Shown here: piece after piece, positions 5,222-10,406 of the stretch
Position numbering within the stretch: position 1 is the first letter of the stretch
Layout: the number at the start of each line of letters is the position of its first letter
NCBI GenBank assembly: GCA_026770585.1
Contig: MU646803.1
Coordinates: 85,584-95,990 of the forward strand
Origin: Baffinella frigidus
Taxonomy: Eukaryota > Cryptophyceae > Cryptomonadales > Baffinellaceae
Length of the DNA stretch: 10,407 bases
Direction: 5' to 3'
Translations under genes and position numbers: made by a program
Notes under the pieces: model-generated
What the model was told of the DNA's origin: nothing
The model's database searches: none
Seen by the model: only the letters and a program-made list of their open reading frames with translations

Positions 5222-5563
5222 CTGCTTTCAGGTTTAGGGTTTAGGGTTTAGGGTTTGGGGTGTAGGGTTTGGGGTGTAGGGTTTGGGTTTTGGGGGTTAG
5301 GGTTTAGGGTTTAGGGTTTAGGGTTTAGGGTGTAGGGTGTAGGGTGTGGAGTTTGGGGTTTGGGGTTGAGGGTTTTGGGTTTAGGGTTTAGGGCTCAGGG
5401 TTTACGGTTGAGGGTTTAGGGGTTGGGGAGGTGGGGTATAGGGTTTAGGGGTTTTGGTTTAGGGTTTAGGGCTCAGGGTTTACGGTTGAGGGTTGAGGGT
5501 TGAGGGGTTTGGGGGGTGGGGTTTAGGGTTTAGGGTTTAGGGGTTGGGGTTGAGAGGTTCGAC
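5222..5563 (-). other. Inferred 342-bp intron made of telomere-like heptamers
   Basis: The plus strand holds GGGTTTA, GGGTGTA, GGGTTTG and GGGTTGA units, including runs of perfect TTTAGGG at 5231-5250 and 5298-5330. On the minus strand it is C-rich, begins GTCGAACC after exon C and ends CTGAAAGCAG before exon A. Exon B, the uninterrupted paralogue, has no sequence at this point, so either copy C/A gained this intron or B lost it. Confidence 0.6.
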
Positions 5564-5605
5564 CTGATGGGTCCTCGCGTACTTCCACGCACGCAATCAC
5601 ACTCC
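5564..5605 (-). CDS. Candidate exon C: first part of the split 24-residue unit
   Basis: Minus strand: 42 nt after an acceptor GGATGGCAG at 5606 and before a donor CAG|GTCGAA at 5563. The frame gives SVIACVEVREDPS, whose end EVREDPS matches EVREDPG of exon B. The acceptor is supported mainly by a 19-bp repeat carrying the same AG at 5717-5735; the true 5' edge could differ. Confidence 0.42.
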
Positions 5606-5735
5606 CTGCCATCCACGCAAGGGTCAGGGACTGTTCACTATGCACCATACCTATACAATTATGTGCAACTATACACTATACCTATACACTATACATATAC
5701 TATACTTAGGGGCTACCACACTCCCTGCCATCCAC
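5598..5735. repeat. 19-bp direct repeats around an AT-rich tract
   Basis: CACACTCCCTGCCATCCAC is perfect at 5598-5616 and 5717-5735. Between them 5640-5706 is a TATAC-rich tract with CTATACACTATACC-like repeats. On the minus strand each repeat carries GGATGGCAG, the proposed acceptor of exon C, so an acceptor segment may be duplicated. Confidence 0.7.
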
Positions 5736-5739
5736 CGAG

Positions 5740-5990
5740 ATCCCCGCATTCAGACTCGCACAGTGGCGATACATTTCCACTCCTGAGCTTAACTCACTTT
5801 TAGGGGGTTCAAATAGCCGGTTTTGTACCTGAAATTCTTTAGATGGACGCCCTGCGAATATGATTTATTGAGGACTGGGACCAGATTTGTTCCGAAACGC
5901 AACGAGCAGAAGAGCGTCCTACGGGGGAGGACTAGATGGGTTCTTGGAGCCATTTCAAACATATCCTGCGGTTACTTTTCCGTCAAAGTC
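5740..5990. other. No gene recognised
   Basis: Short open frames occur on both strands but have no paralogue in the window and no recognisable domain. A 10-bp inverted pair (ACGCCCTGCG at 5847, complement at 6050) spans most of the interval to 6059 and may mark another degenerate foldback. Confidence 0.35.
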
Positions 5991-5992
5991 AA

Positions 5993-6103
5993 TTATGTGT
6001 GGGCATTTCCGGCAACTTTTGCCGATTTCAAGGGAAAATAACAGATGGACGCAGGGCGTAAAACGACATGTAGCTCTCCCGCGTAGTCCCCCTCAGGCCT
6101 GAC
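5993..6103 (-). CDS. Weak open frame after a possible acceptor, unknown product
   Basis: On the minus strand, after TTTCTATTGTGAG (AG at 6104), a 36-codon frame begins VRPEGDYAGELHVVLRPAS and runs to a TAA at 5993. Composition looks protein-like, but there is no paralogue, no clear donor and no family match. This is a suggestion only. Confidence 0.18.
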   Translation of the reverse strand, partial: VRPEGDYAGELHVVLRPASICYFPLKSAKVAGNAHT

Positions 6104-6142
6104 CTCACAATAGAAACACATTTAATATGAATCACGTATCGT

Positions 6143-6224
6143 GCTATCTGAAGGGTGGAATTTGCTATCCCAACCTCGACATAGCGTTATCAAAGCACGA
6201 AACGCCCCTAACGTAGCAAAGATG
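6143..6224. repeat. Direct repeat, upstream copy (about 80 bp)
   Basis: It matches 6588-6666, sharing GTGGA, TTTGCTATC, AACCTCGACA and AGCAAAGATG-like segments with many substitutions. The pair flanks a region holding the 6354-6593 foldback. Both copies contain GCTATCTTA-type motifs. Confidence 0.6.
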
Positions 6225-6353
6225 TAAATTAAATTGAACCCGTTTCCATATGAAATTACTAGCTTCCCCGGTACTACTGCTGCCGCCTTCAATTCAACCC
6301 TTAGTGGAAAATTCAACTTGTAAGTCACCGCCTGACCTGCCTGCATCCCGTGC

Positions 6354-6593
6354 TATTGTAGAAATGGGCTCCGCGCGGATTCAAGGTCAGGTCAGGAAAA
6401 ACGTCTTTTCGAGAAAAAAACGTCGAAAACGAACTTTTATGCTATCTTAGGCATGGGCAAGATGCCTAAAATAGAATCAACCACCCTCAAGATAGCACAA
6501 AAGTTCATTTTCGACCATTTTTTCTCAAAAAGACGTTCCTGACCTCCTCACCTCACGTTTTAGAAATCCGCGCGGAGCCCATTTCTACAATAT
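6354..6593. mobile_element. Foldback element, about 100-bp arms
   Basis: The outer arms share TATTGTAGAAATGGGCTCCG and CGCGGAT perfectly on opposite strands (from 6354 and to 6593). Inner parts share GTCAGGAA, ACGTCTTTT and AACTTTT with indels, then GCTATCTTA. The centre adds a small stem, TATCTTAGGCAT against ATGCCTAAAATA. There is no transposase. Confidence 0.82.
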
Positions 6594-6666
6594 CTTAAGA
6601 GTGGACTTTGCTATCTTAACCTCGACACAGCTTTACCATAGCCCCCCCCTAAGATAACAAAAAGGT
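6588..6666. repeat. Direct repeat, downstream copy (about 80 bp)
   Basis: Partner of 6143-6224; it overlaps the outer end of the 6354-6593 foldback by a few bases. It contains GCTATCTTAACC and CCTAAGATAAC, an inverted pair of the recurring motif. Confidence 0.6.
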
Positions 6667-6669
6667 GAG

Positions 6670-6990
6670 GGGGGTGAAGCGAACCAAAAGTTGACATTTT
6701 TGAGGAGAATAATTGACTTTCGCCAGAAAAAAACATTTTCCCCCCTCTGGACGGGCCCGCCTCGGTCCGAAAAACTCGCTGTAACCTGTTTAGCCAGGTG
6801 TTCTGCACGGATACACTTTCTCGTGTCAGGAGATGAAATCCTTAGTTTTTCAAGGGCTGCAACTTTGCTCCTGGACCCGAAAAGTGTGTCCCTGCAGATA
6901 AACATGGTCTAGGCTAAATCGACCGCTTAAACACCCTCAAAAAGGCGATGAAAATTCAATCGTTTTCCACATGATATCTGCCCGAATCCG
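6670..6990. other. No gene recognised
   Basis: Open frames on both strands of 60-90 codons have no paralogues here and no motifs I can name. GTGTCC and CCTGGA-like short repeats are not significant by eye. Confidence 0.35.
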
Positions 6991-6993
6991 GAC

Positions 6994-7096
6994 CTGATTG
7001 CATCCCAGTGTAGCGGAAGCGGCGTTCCTCGGCGCGCGTCGCCCACGCCAGATCTCGAGAGATCACCTGGAGTGGCGACGCGGGGTTCAGCATCTT
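6994..7096 (-). CDS. Candidate exon I1, unknown product
   Basis: Minus strand: acceptor GTAACCAG ends at 7097, exon 103 nt (34 codons plus 1 nt), donor TCAG|GTCCGG at 6993. The frame begins KMLNPASPLQ, continues VISRDLAWATR and then AEERRFRYTGMQS. The segment VISRDLAWATR is repeated in I2 at 7201-7172 with four synonymous changes and one Leu/Pro change. Basic and aromatic residues give no clear domain. Confidence 0.42.
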
Positions 7097-7171
7097 CTGG
7101 TTACGAGCCTGTGATGCATTTCAGGAATTGTATGTGGGATGTCCGTATTTGCTGTTGGGCCGAGAATCTCT

Positions 7172-7201
7172 TGTCGCCCATGCGGGATCGCGCGAGATCA
7201 C
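7172..7201 (-). pseudogene. Partial copy I2 of exon I
   Basis: Minus-strand GGTGATCTCGCGCGATCCCG matches I1 (GGTGATCTCTCGAGATCTGG). Codons read VISRDPAWAT. Beyond this the same frame reaches a stop after about a dozen codons, so the copy is partial or decayed. Confidence 0.4.
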
Positions 7202-7241
7202 CTTTAAAGTTCAGGGCTCAGAGTTTAAGGTTTAGGGTCGC

Positions 7242-7312
7242 CGTCTCGAAGGAGCGTTGATCGACAGAGACGCGTTCAAACTCCTCCGCAATTTGTGTCC
7301 CTCCATGACGTG
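7242..7312 (-). CDS. Exon E copy 4, donor changed to GC, unknown product
   Basis: Minus strand: acceptor AGTACCAG ends at 7313, exon 71 nt, ending TTCGAGACG then GCGACC. The peptide is RHGGTQIAEEFE followed by RVSVDQRSFET. The other E copies have GT at the donor; here it is GC, either a rare GC donor or a decayed site. The 3' half (RVSVD.R.FET) is shared with copies ending at 7581 and 7739. The family is not recognised. Confidence 0.35.
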
Positions 7313-7339
7313 CTGGTACTAACGTGTGTGTTCCATCAG

Positions 7340-7381
7340 GACGCGCCCGTACTAACCCAGGACGCGCCAGTACTAATGTGG
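7340..7381. repeat. 21-bp tandem repeat (GACGCGCCCGTACTAACCCAG)
   Basis: GACGCGCC begins at 7340 and 7361, each followed by a GTACTAA; another GTACTAAC lies at 7317. The TACTAAC string resembles a consensus branch site followed by CAG on the plus strand, but it recurs simply because of the repeat. Confidence 0.7.
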
Positions 7382-7402
7382 CCATCTTTTTGCACACATC
7401 AC

Positions 7403-7455
7403 CGTCTCGAAGGCGCGTTCATCGATAAGAGAACTGCTCATCGAGCGTGAATACC
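7403..7455 (-). pseudogene. Exon E copy 3, frameshifted
   Basis: Minus strand: TATTCACGCTCGATGAG, then a shortened middle, then GATGAACGCGCCTTCGAGAC and a donor GTGATG at 7402. Relative to the copy at 7842-7739 about 8 bp are missing in the middle, which breaks the frame. A relic copy. Confidence 0.42.
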
Positions 7456-7580
7456 TGACTGTCTTATCATGAGTCTGCTCCTGGGTCTGTATACGTGTAC
7501 CACAGAGTCTGTATACGTGCATGTAGTGTCGTGCTCGGAGTTCCCAATCCTACCCTCCTACCCGCACTACCCACACTCAC

Positions 7581-7632
7581 CGTCTCGAAGGAGCGTTCAT
7601 CGACAGAGACGCGCGTCTCTGGCTCTGTGTCT
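7581..7632 (-). CDS. Exon E copy 2, consensus donor, unknown product
   Basis: Minus strand: ends GAGACG|GTGAGTG at 7580, the best donor of the family. The frame DTEPETRVSVDERSFET is open. The acceptor would be GGCAG at 7633, just after an 18-nt G run on this strand (C run 7636-7653). The 5' half seen in copy 1 (VTVLIFTLDE) is absent, so the copy may be truncated by the expanded low-complexity tract. Confidence 0.38.
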
Positions 7633-7635
7633 CTG

Positions 7636-7729
7636 CCCCCCCCCCCCCCCCCCTTCCCTCTCGCTCTCTCTCTCTCTCTTTCCCCCACACCCACCCCCTC
7701 CCTCTCTCTCTCTCTCTCTCTCTCCCTCT
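7636..7729. repeat. Poly-C and CT microsatellite
   Basis: An 18-C run at 7636-7653 is followed by CT-rich repeats broken by CCCCCACACCCACCCC at about 7681-7696. All frames here encode only low-complexity peptide. The tract may be unstable in length and in assembly. Confidence 0.95.
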
Positions 7730-7738
7730 CCCGCGCAC

Positions 7739-7842
7739 CGTCTCGAAGGCGCGCTCATCGACAGAGACGCGTGCAAACTCCTCATCGAGCGTGAATATCA
7801 GCACCGTCACATCCCCCCCCCCCACCCCCCTCCCGTCCTTGC
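7739..7842 (-). CDS. Exon E copy 1 (longest), unknown product
   Basis: Minus strand: acceptor CACTTGCAG ends at 7843, 104 nt, donor GAGACG|GTGCGC at 7738. After a Gly-rich start the peptide reads DVTVLIFTLDEEFA and then RVSVDERAFET. The 5' half recurs at 8135 and 8375 and the 3' half at 7632, 7455 and 7312. Entry and exit phases differ and the G run varies among copies, so not all copies can be spliced in frame. The opposite strand is also open, but conserved GT and AG positions favour minus. Confidence 0.42.
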
Positions 7843-7864
7843 CTGCAAGTGTGCGATAGCGAGG

Positions 7865-7964
7865 TTACTACATTGAAAAGATAAAGATATTACTACATTG
7901 AAAAGATGGAGACGTTACCACATTGAAAAGATACAAAGAATACTATATTGATCAGTCCTCCCCC
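7865..7964. repeat. 25-bp tandem repeat x 4 (TTACTACATTGAAAAGAT)
   Basis: Units start at 7865, 7890, 7915 and 7940 with an exact 25-bp period; the last is ATACTATATTGATCAGT. Diverged single copies (ACTATATTGAACAGT) lie at about 8040 and 8220, always next to a C run and an exon E start, so this is intron sequence duplicated with family E. Confidence 0.85.
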
Positions 7965-7988
7965 CCCCCACGCCCCTCCCGCCGTTGC
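7965..7988 (-). pseudogene. Start-only fragment of exon E
   Basis: Minus strand: GCGGGGCAG acceptor ending at 7989, then GCAACGGCGGGAGGGGCGTG and a G run, after which the VTVLIF segment is missing and the 25-bp repeat follows. A truncated copy. Confidence 0.35.
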
Positions 7989-8066
7989 CTGCCCCGCAGT
8001 GTACGCATTAGAGGCTTGGTCCAACGGCTTCTTGACATTACTATATTGAACAGTGCCCCCCTTCAC

Positions 8067-8135
8067 AAATCCTCATCGAGCGTGAATATCAGCACCGTCA
8101 CATCCTCGCCCCCCCACCCCCCCTCCCGTCCGTGC
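8067..8135 (-). pseudogene. Exon E copy 5, 5' half only
   Basis: Minus strand: acceptor CTCTCGCAG ends at 8136. The frame reads HGREGGWGGE and then DVTVLIFTLDE. After Asp-Glu it diverges and meets TGA; a GTGAAG at 8066 could be a donor. The 3' half RVSVDERAFET is absent. Likely a partial duplicate. Confidence 0.4.
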
Positions 8136-8239
8136 CTGCGAGAGTGCGATAGAGAGATTGATGTGTGCGATAAAAACATACTGGGGTATTGAACCGGGGG
8201 GAAGACGGTTCGATATATATTACAACATTGAACAGTCAC

Positions 8240-8267
8240 CCCCCCCACACGCCGCTCCCGCCCGTGC
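8240..8267 (-). pseudogene. Start-only fragment of exon E
   Basis: Minus strand: acceptor ACTTTCGCAG ends at 8268, then GCACGGGCGGGAGCGGCGTG and a G run, followed by ACTGTTCAATGTTGTAATA in place of the coding part. It is the same arrangement as the fragment at 7988. Confidence 0.35.
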
Positions 8268-8304
8268 CTGCGAAAGTACGATACAGAGATTAGCAACCAA
8301 TTAC

Positions 8305-8375
8305 TAATAATTTCTCATCGAGCGTGAATATCAGCACCGTCACGTTCCCCCCCCCCACGCCCCTCCTGTCCGTGC
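8305..8375 (-). pseudogene. Exon E copy 6, 5' half, next to a mobile-element motif
   Basis: Minus strand: acceptor TTTTCGGGCAG ends at 8376, followed by a Gly-rich run and NVTVLIFTLDEKLL, with a possible donor TTA|GTAATT at 8304. The upstream side, at 8381, is replaced by the CGAAAATTACTACAC motif of the MITE family, so the normal intron-exon junction has been rebuilt or broken. Confidence 0.38.
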
Positions 8376-8380
8376 CTGCC

Positions 8381-8395
8381 CGAAAATTACTACAC
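8381..8395. repeat. Isolated CGAAAATTACTACAC motif
   Basis: The inner motif of the foldback family stands here alone, with no inverted partner nearby. It joins a repeat copy of exon E to the 31-bp tandem array and probably marks an insertion end. Confidence 0.7.
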
Positions 8396-8400
8396 AAATA

Positions 8401-8580
8401 ACGGGGTGCATAACACACCTGTAGTGTATCCCCGCCGGACGCGACCACACAAACAACGGGTGTAGGACACACCCGTAGTGTATCTAACGGATGCAGGACA
8501 CCCTGCAGTGTATCTGACGGGTGTAGGACACACCTGTACTGTATATATCGGGTAAAGGACACACCTGTACAGTATCCCCA
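8401..8580. repeat. 31-bp tandem array, each unit with a hairpin and a donor-like site
   Basis: Copies start near 8401, 8456, 8487, 8517 and 8548, with 30-31 bp spacing except after the first. The unit ACGGGTGTAGGACACACCCG folds on itself (CGGGTGT against ACACCCG). In the 8487 unit the stem changes to TGCAGG/CCTGCA, keeping pairing. On the minus strand each unit carries a site like TACAG|GTGTGTCC. The donor of the exon at 8565 is the first of these. Confidence 0.8.
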
Positions 8581-8732
8581 GCGGTCGAGACCACGGACGC
8601 GCGCGCTGGAGACACCGACTGCCGGCTGTCCTGAGGCGGGCTCGAATGGTCCCGAGGCGGGCCCGCGTGGTCCCGAGGCGGGCCCGACAAATGGCTGTCC
8701 CGAGGCGGGCCCGCGCCGGTCGGGTGCTCCTC
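8565..8732 (-). CDS. Candidate exon with GPPRD repeats, low-complexity protein
   Basis: Minus strand: acceptor GCGGGGCAG ends at 8733, exon 168 nt (56 codons, phase 0 at both ends), donor TACAG|GTGTGT at 8564. The start EEHPTGAGPPRDSHLS leads into repeats GPPRDHA, GPPRDHS and SPPQDSRQ. The same Gly-Pro-Pro-(Gln/Arg)-Asp unit forms the exon at 10159-9837, suggesting one protein with a Pro-rich repeat domain or two related ones. Other frames also stay open, so coding is inferred from splice sites and the shared unit. Confidence 0.45.
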
Positions 8733-8741
8733 CTGCCCCGC

Positions 8742-8814
8742 AGGATCCATAAGTTGACAGTACATCCCTAATGTGGTGTAGGATGCATAAGTTAACAGGG
8801 TGTCTCTAATGTGG
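8742..8814. repeat. 38-bp tandem duplication
   Basis: AGGATCCATAAGTTGACAG at 8742 and AGGATGCATAAGTTAACAG at 8780, each followed about 10 bp later by CTAATGTGG. No gene is seen. Confidence 0.8.
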
Positions 8815-8855
8815 CCGGAGGGGCGTGTTTGACCACTGCAGGTCGCAAGCTCCTA

Positions 8856-9144
8856 CTTATCCCTTATGTGGCGAGACAGTTCTGGATGCCTTTCGTTTCA
8901 ATGAAAATTACTACACGGGTCCCTAAGGATTTGAATGGTGCGGACGAGGGTTTCCCGGGGCTAAAAAATCAGGGTTTTCTCGGATCGTTAAGCTCCAATT
9001 ATTCAATTTGTTCAGCTTAGCGAGCCTGACAAGCTGATTATTTTTCTAAAATTTTCCGTTCAGGGGCGGCCGGGCCCAAAAATGTCAAAGTCGACTTTTT
9101 GACGAAGTGACGACTTGAGGCGGCGCCGCCACATAAGGGATAAG
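8856..9144. mobile_element. Possible element with perfect 18-bp inverted ends
   Basis: CTTATCCCTTATGTGGCG at 8856-8873 and its exact complement at 9127-9144. Inside, GAAAATTACTACAC occurs at 8903-8916, together with a GTCAAAGTCGACTTTTTGAC near-palindrome at about 9085-9104. There is no transposase. Similarity outside the 18 bp is not evident, so this could be two unrelated parts. Confidence 0.5.
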
Positions 9145-9155
9145 CCTGTGGAGGA

Positions 9156-9282
9156 CTCCGGGAATAACTACTTTTCTTTTAAAAGCTGGTAATGAAAATT
9201 ACTACACAACGGGTCACGTCCGAAGCAGTTGTGTAGTAATTTTCGTGCAGTTTTTAAAAAAGAAAACACTTGTTCCCGGATG
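9156..9282. mobile_element. Foldback element with GAAAATTACTACACAAC core stem
   Basis: A perfect 17-bp stem (9194-9210 against 9228-9244) encloses a 17-nt loop with GGGTCACGTCC. Arms extend outward with TCCGGGAA and CTTTTCTTTTAAAA, imperfectly matched, giving about 55-bp arms. The core motif is the one in 1122-1284. It abuts the 8856-9144 inverted ends. Confidence 0.78.
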
Positions 9283-9370
9283 AGTACAGGTTACTGACCC
9301 CTCCACTCGAGGATCGAACCAGGGGTATTTCCGGCCATTTCTCTAACCCTGTCCGCGGTTGCTTTACAAT

Positions 9371-9525
9371 CCACACGGTGGACTGCAGGGTCCCCAAGAC
9401 CCCTAGAATATGGGGGTCACGTGGTCAAGTTTGTACCAGAAAAAGAAAAAGAAAAAAAGGCAAAAAAAAAAATTAAACTGGACGGCACTCCTTTTGAAAC
9501 GAAATCCCCGCAGTCCACCGTGTGG
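9371..9525. mobile_element. Foldback with 20-bp arms and an A-rich interior
   Basis: CCACACGGTGGACTGCAGGG at 9371-9390 pairs with 9506-9525 at 19 of 20 positions. The interior has an A/G-rich tract (9438-9476), the source of the Lys-rich plus-strand frames, and GTCACGTGG at about 9416. A second inverted pair (AGTTTGTACCAG at 9427, CTGGTACAAA at 9587) overlaps the edge of this element and the next exon. Confidence 0.65.
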
Positions 9526-9544
9526 AACGTCTGGCTGTTCGCAC

Positions 9545-9586
9545 CTCAAAAGGCACCGGGCCCAGTCTGGCTATCAGGGACACGGT
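9545..9586 (-). CDS. Candidate 42-nt mini-exon ending GPVPFE
   Basis: Minus strand: acceptor TTTGTACCAG ends at 9587, 14 codons TVSLIARLGPVPFE, donor TTTTGAG|GTGCGA at 9544. The last 20 bases including the donor are identical to the end of the exon at 9837 (CGGTGCCTTTTGAG|GTGAGA). So two exons share the same 3' end and phase, as expected from partial exon duplication. Confidence 0.42.
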
Positions 9587-9639
9587 CTGGTACAAAGTTA
9601 CAATTGCCGGTTTACAAGGAGGTAGTCTGCCCGCTCCTC

Positions 9640-9820
9640 CCACACGAGGCTATCCATGCGAACAGAATAAAAGGACATTTTAAAAATTATGGGGAAATGA
9701 TCACGTTTCCGTACGGACGTCCGTACGGAAACGTGATCAAATGCTGACTTTTGGCGTGTTTCCTGGGCAATAATCCAATAATTAACTCATGAATCTGTTC
9801 GCATGGATAGCCTCGTGTGG
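9640..9820. mobile_element. Foldback with perfect 27-bp ends and central palindrome
   Basis: The ends 9640-9666 and 9794-9820 are exact inverted copies starting CCACACGAGGCTATCCATGC. The centre is the 42-bp perfect palindrome 9698-9739. The layout resembles 378-588: inverted ends beginning CCAC.CGAGGCT, AT-rich spacers and a perfect palindrome with a TCACGT motif. There is no coding content. It lies between two exons sharing the GPVPFE or RPVPFE end. Confidence 0.82.
9698..9739. repeat. Perfect 42-bp palindrome
   Basis: The half TGATCACGTTTCCGTACGGA plus a C is followed at once by its exact complement, with no spacer. It contains two copies of CCGTACGG, itself a palindrome. Confidence 0.93.
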
Positions 9821-9836
9821 TCGCGCGGCGTCTCAC

Positions 9837-10159
9837 CTCAAAAGGCACCGGGCGCCCCCCCGGCAACCGGTAGCTCCTGGTCTGCCAATCCTGCGGAGGG
9901 CCTGTCCTCTGGTCCTGAGGCGGGCCCGTCCTCTGGTCCTGAGGCGGGCCCGTCTGCCGATCCTGAACCGGGCCCGTCCGGTAGTCTTGAGGCGGGCCCG
10001 TCTTCTGGTCCTGCGGCGGGCCCGTCCGGTAGTCCTGAGGCGGGCCCGACTTGTCCTGAGGCGGGCCCGCAGCCGCGTGGGCGCCCGCGCGCGCGTTGAC
10101 CAGCGTCTGCGGGACCCCTTCGGAGCGGAACTGGCCGCTCGCCCCCGAGTTGAAGAAGC
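9837..10159 (-). CDS. Candidate exon with GPPQD repeats, low-complexity Pro/Gln protein
   Basis: Minus strand: acceptor CCCTCAACCAG ends at 10160, directly at the edge of a heptamer array. The 323-nt exon (2 nt plus 107 codons) has no stop and ends TTTTGAG|GTGAGACG, a good donor. It starts FFNSGASGQFRSEGVPQTL, then has about seven 8-residue repeats of the type TGPPQDQR (24-bp period), and ends YRLPGGRPVPFE. No ATG lies in it, as expected for an internal exon. Plus-strand frames (GPEAGPSS or VLRRARP repeats) are open because the period is a multiple of 3. A disordered, secreted or wall-type protein is possible but not shown. Confidence 0.5.
9887..10074. repeat. 24-bp minisatellite (GGTCCTGAGGCGGGCCCG)
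   Basis: About seven to eight units, the first degenerate, with an exact 24-bp period until 10054 and then a shortened unit. The shared core GAGGCGGGCCCG also recurs at 8631-8713 with irregular spacing. It encodes the repeat domain of the exon above. Confidence 0.9.
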
Positions 10160-10162
10160 CTG

Positions 10163-10325
10163 GTTGAGGGTTGAGGGTTGAGAGTTGAGGGTTGAGGGTT
10201 GAGGGTTGAGGGTGTAGGGTTGAGGGTTGAGGGTTGAGGGTGTAGGGTTGAGGGTTGAGAGTTGAGGGTTGAGGGTTGAGGGTTGAGGGTGTAGGGTTGA
10301 GGGTTGAGGGTTGAGGGTGTAGGGT

Positions 10326-10406
<81 letters not shown>

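Noticed and set aside
7317-7381. TACTAAC branch sites followed by CAG on the plus strand
   Set aside because: They occur inside a 21-bp tandem repeat and lead to no open exon on the plus strand.
7467-7876. Plus-strand Ser/Leu/Pro-rich frames
   Set aside because: They run through the poly-C and CT microsatellites and change frame with homopolymer length.
9421-9747. Lys-rich 108-residue plus-strand frame
   Set aside because: It crosses an A-rich tract, a foldback end, a minus-strand mini-exon and a perfect palindrome; no domain is seen.
9789-10181. Plus-strand frames with VLRRARP and GPEAGPSS repeats
   Set aside because: The 24-bp period keeps every frame open. Splice borders and the partner locus at 8565-8732 support the minus frame better, though the plus strand is not excluded.
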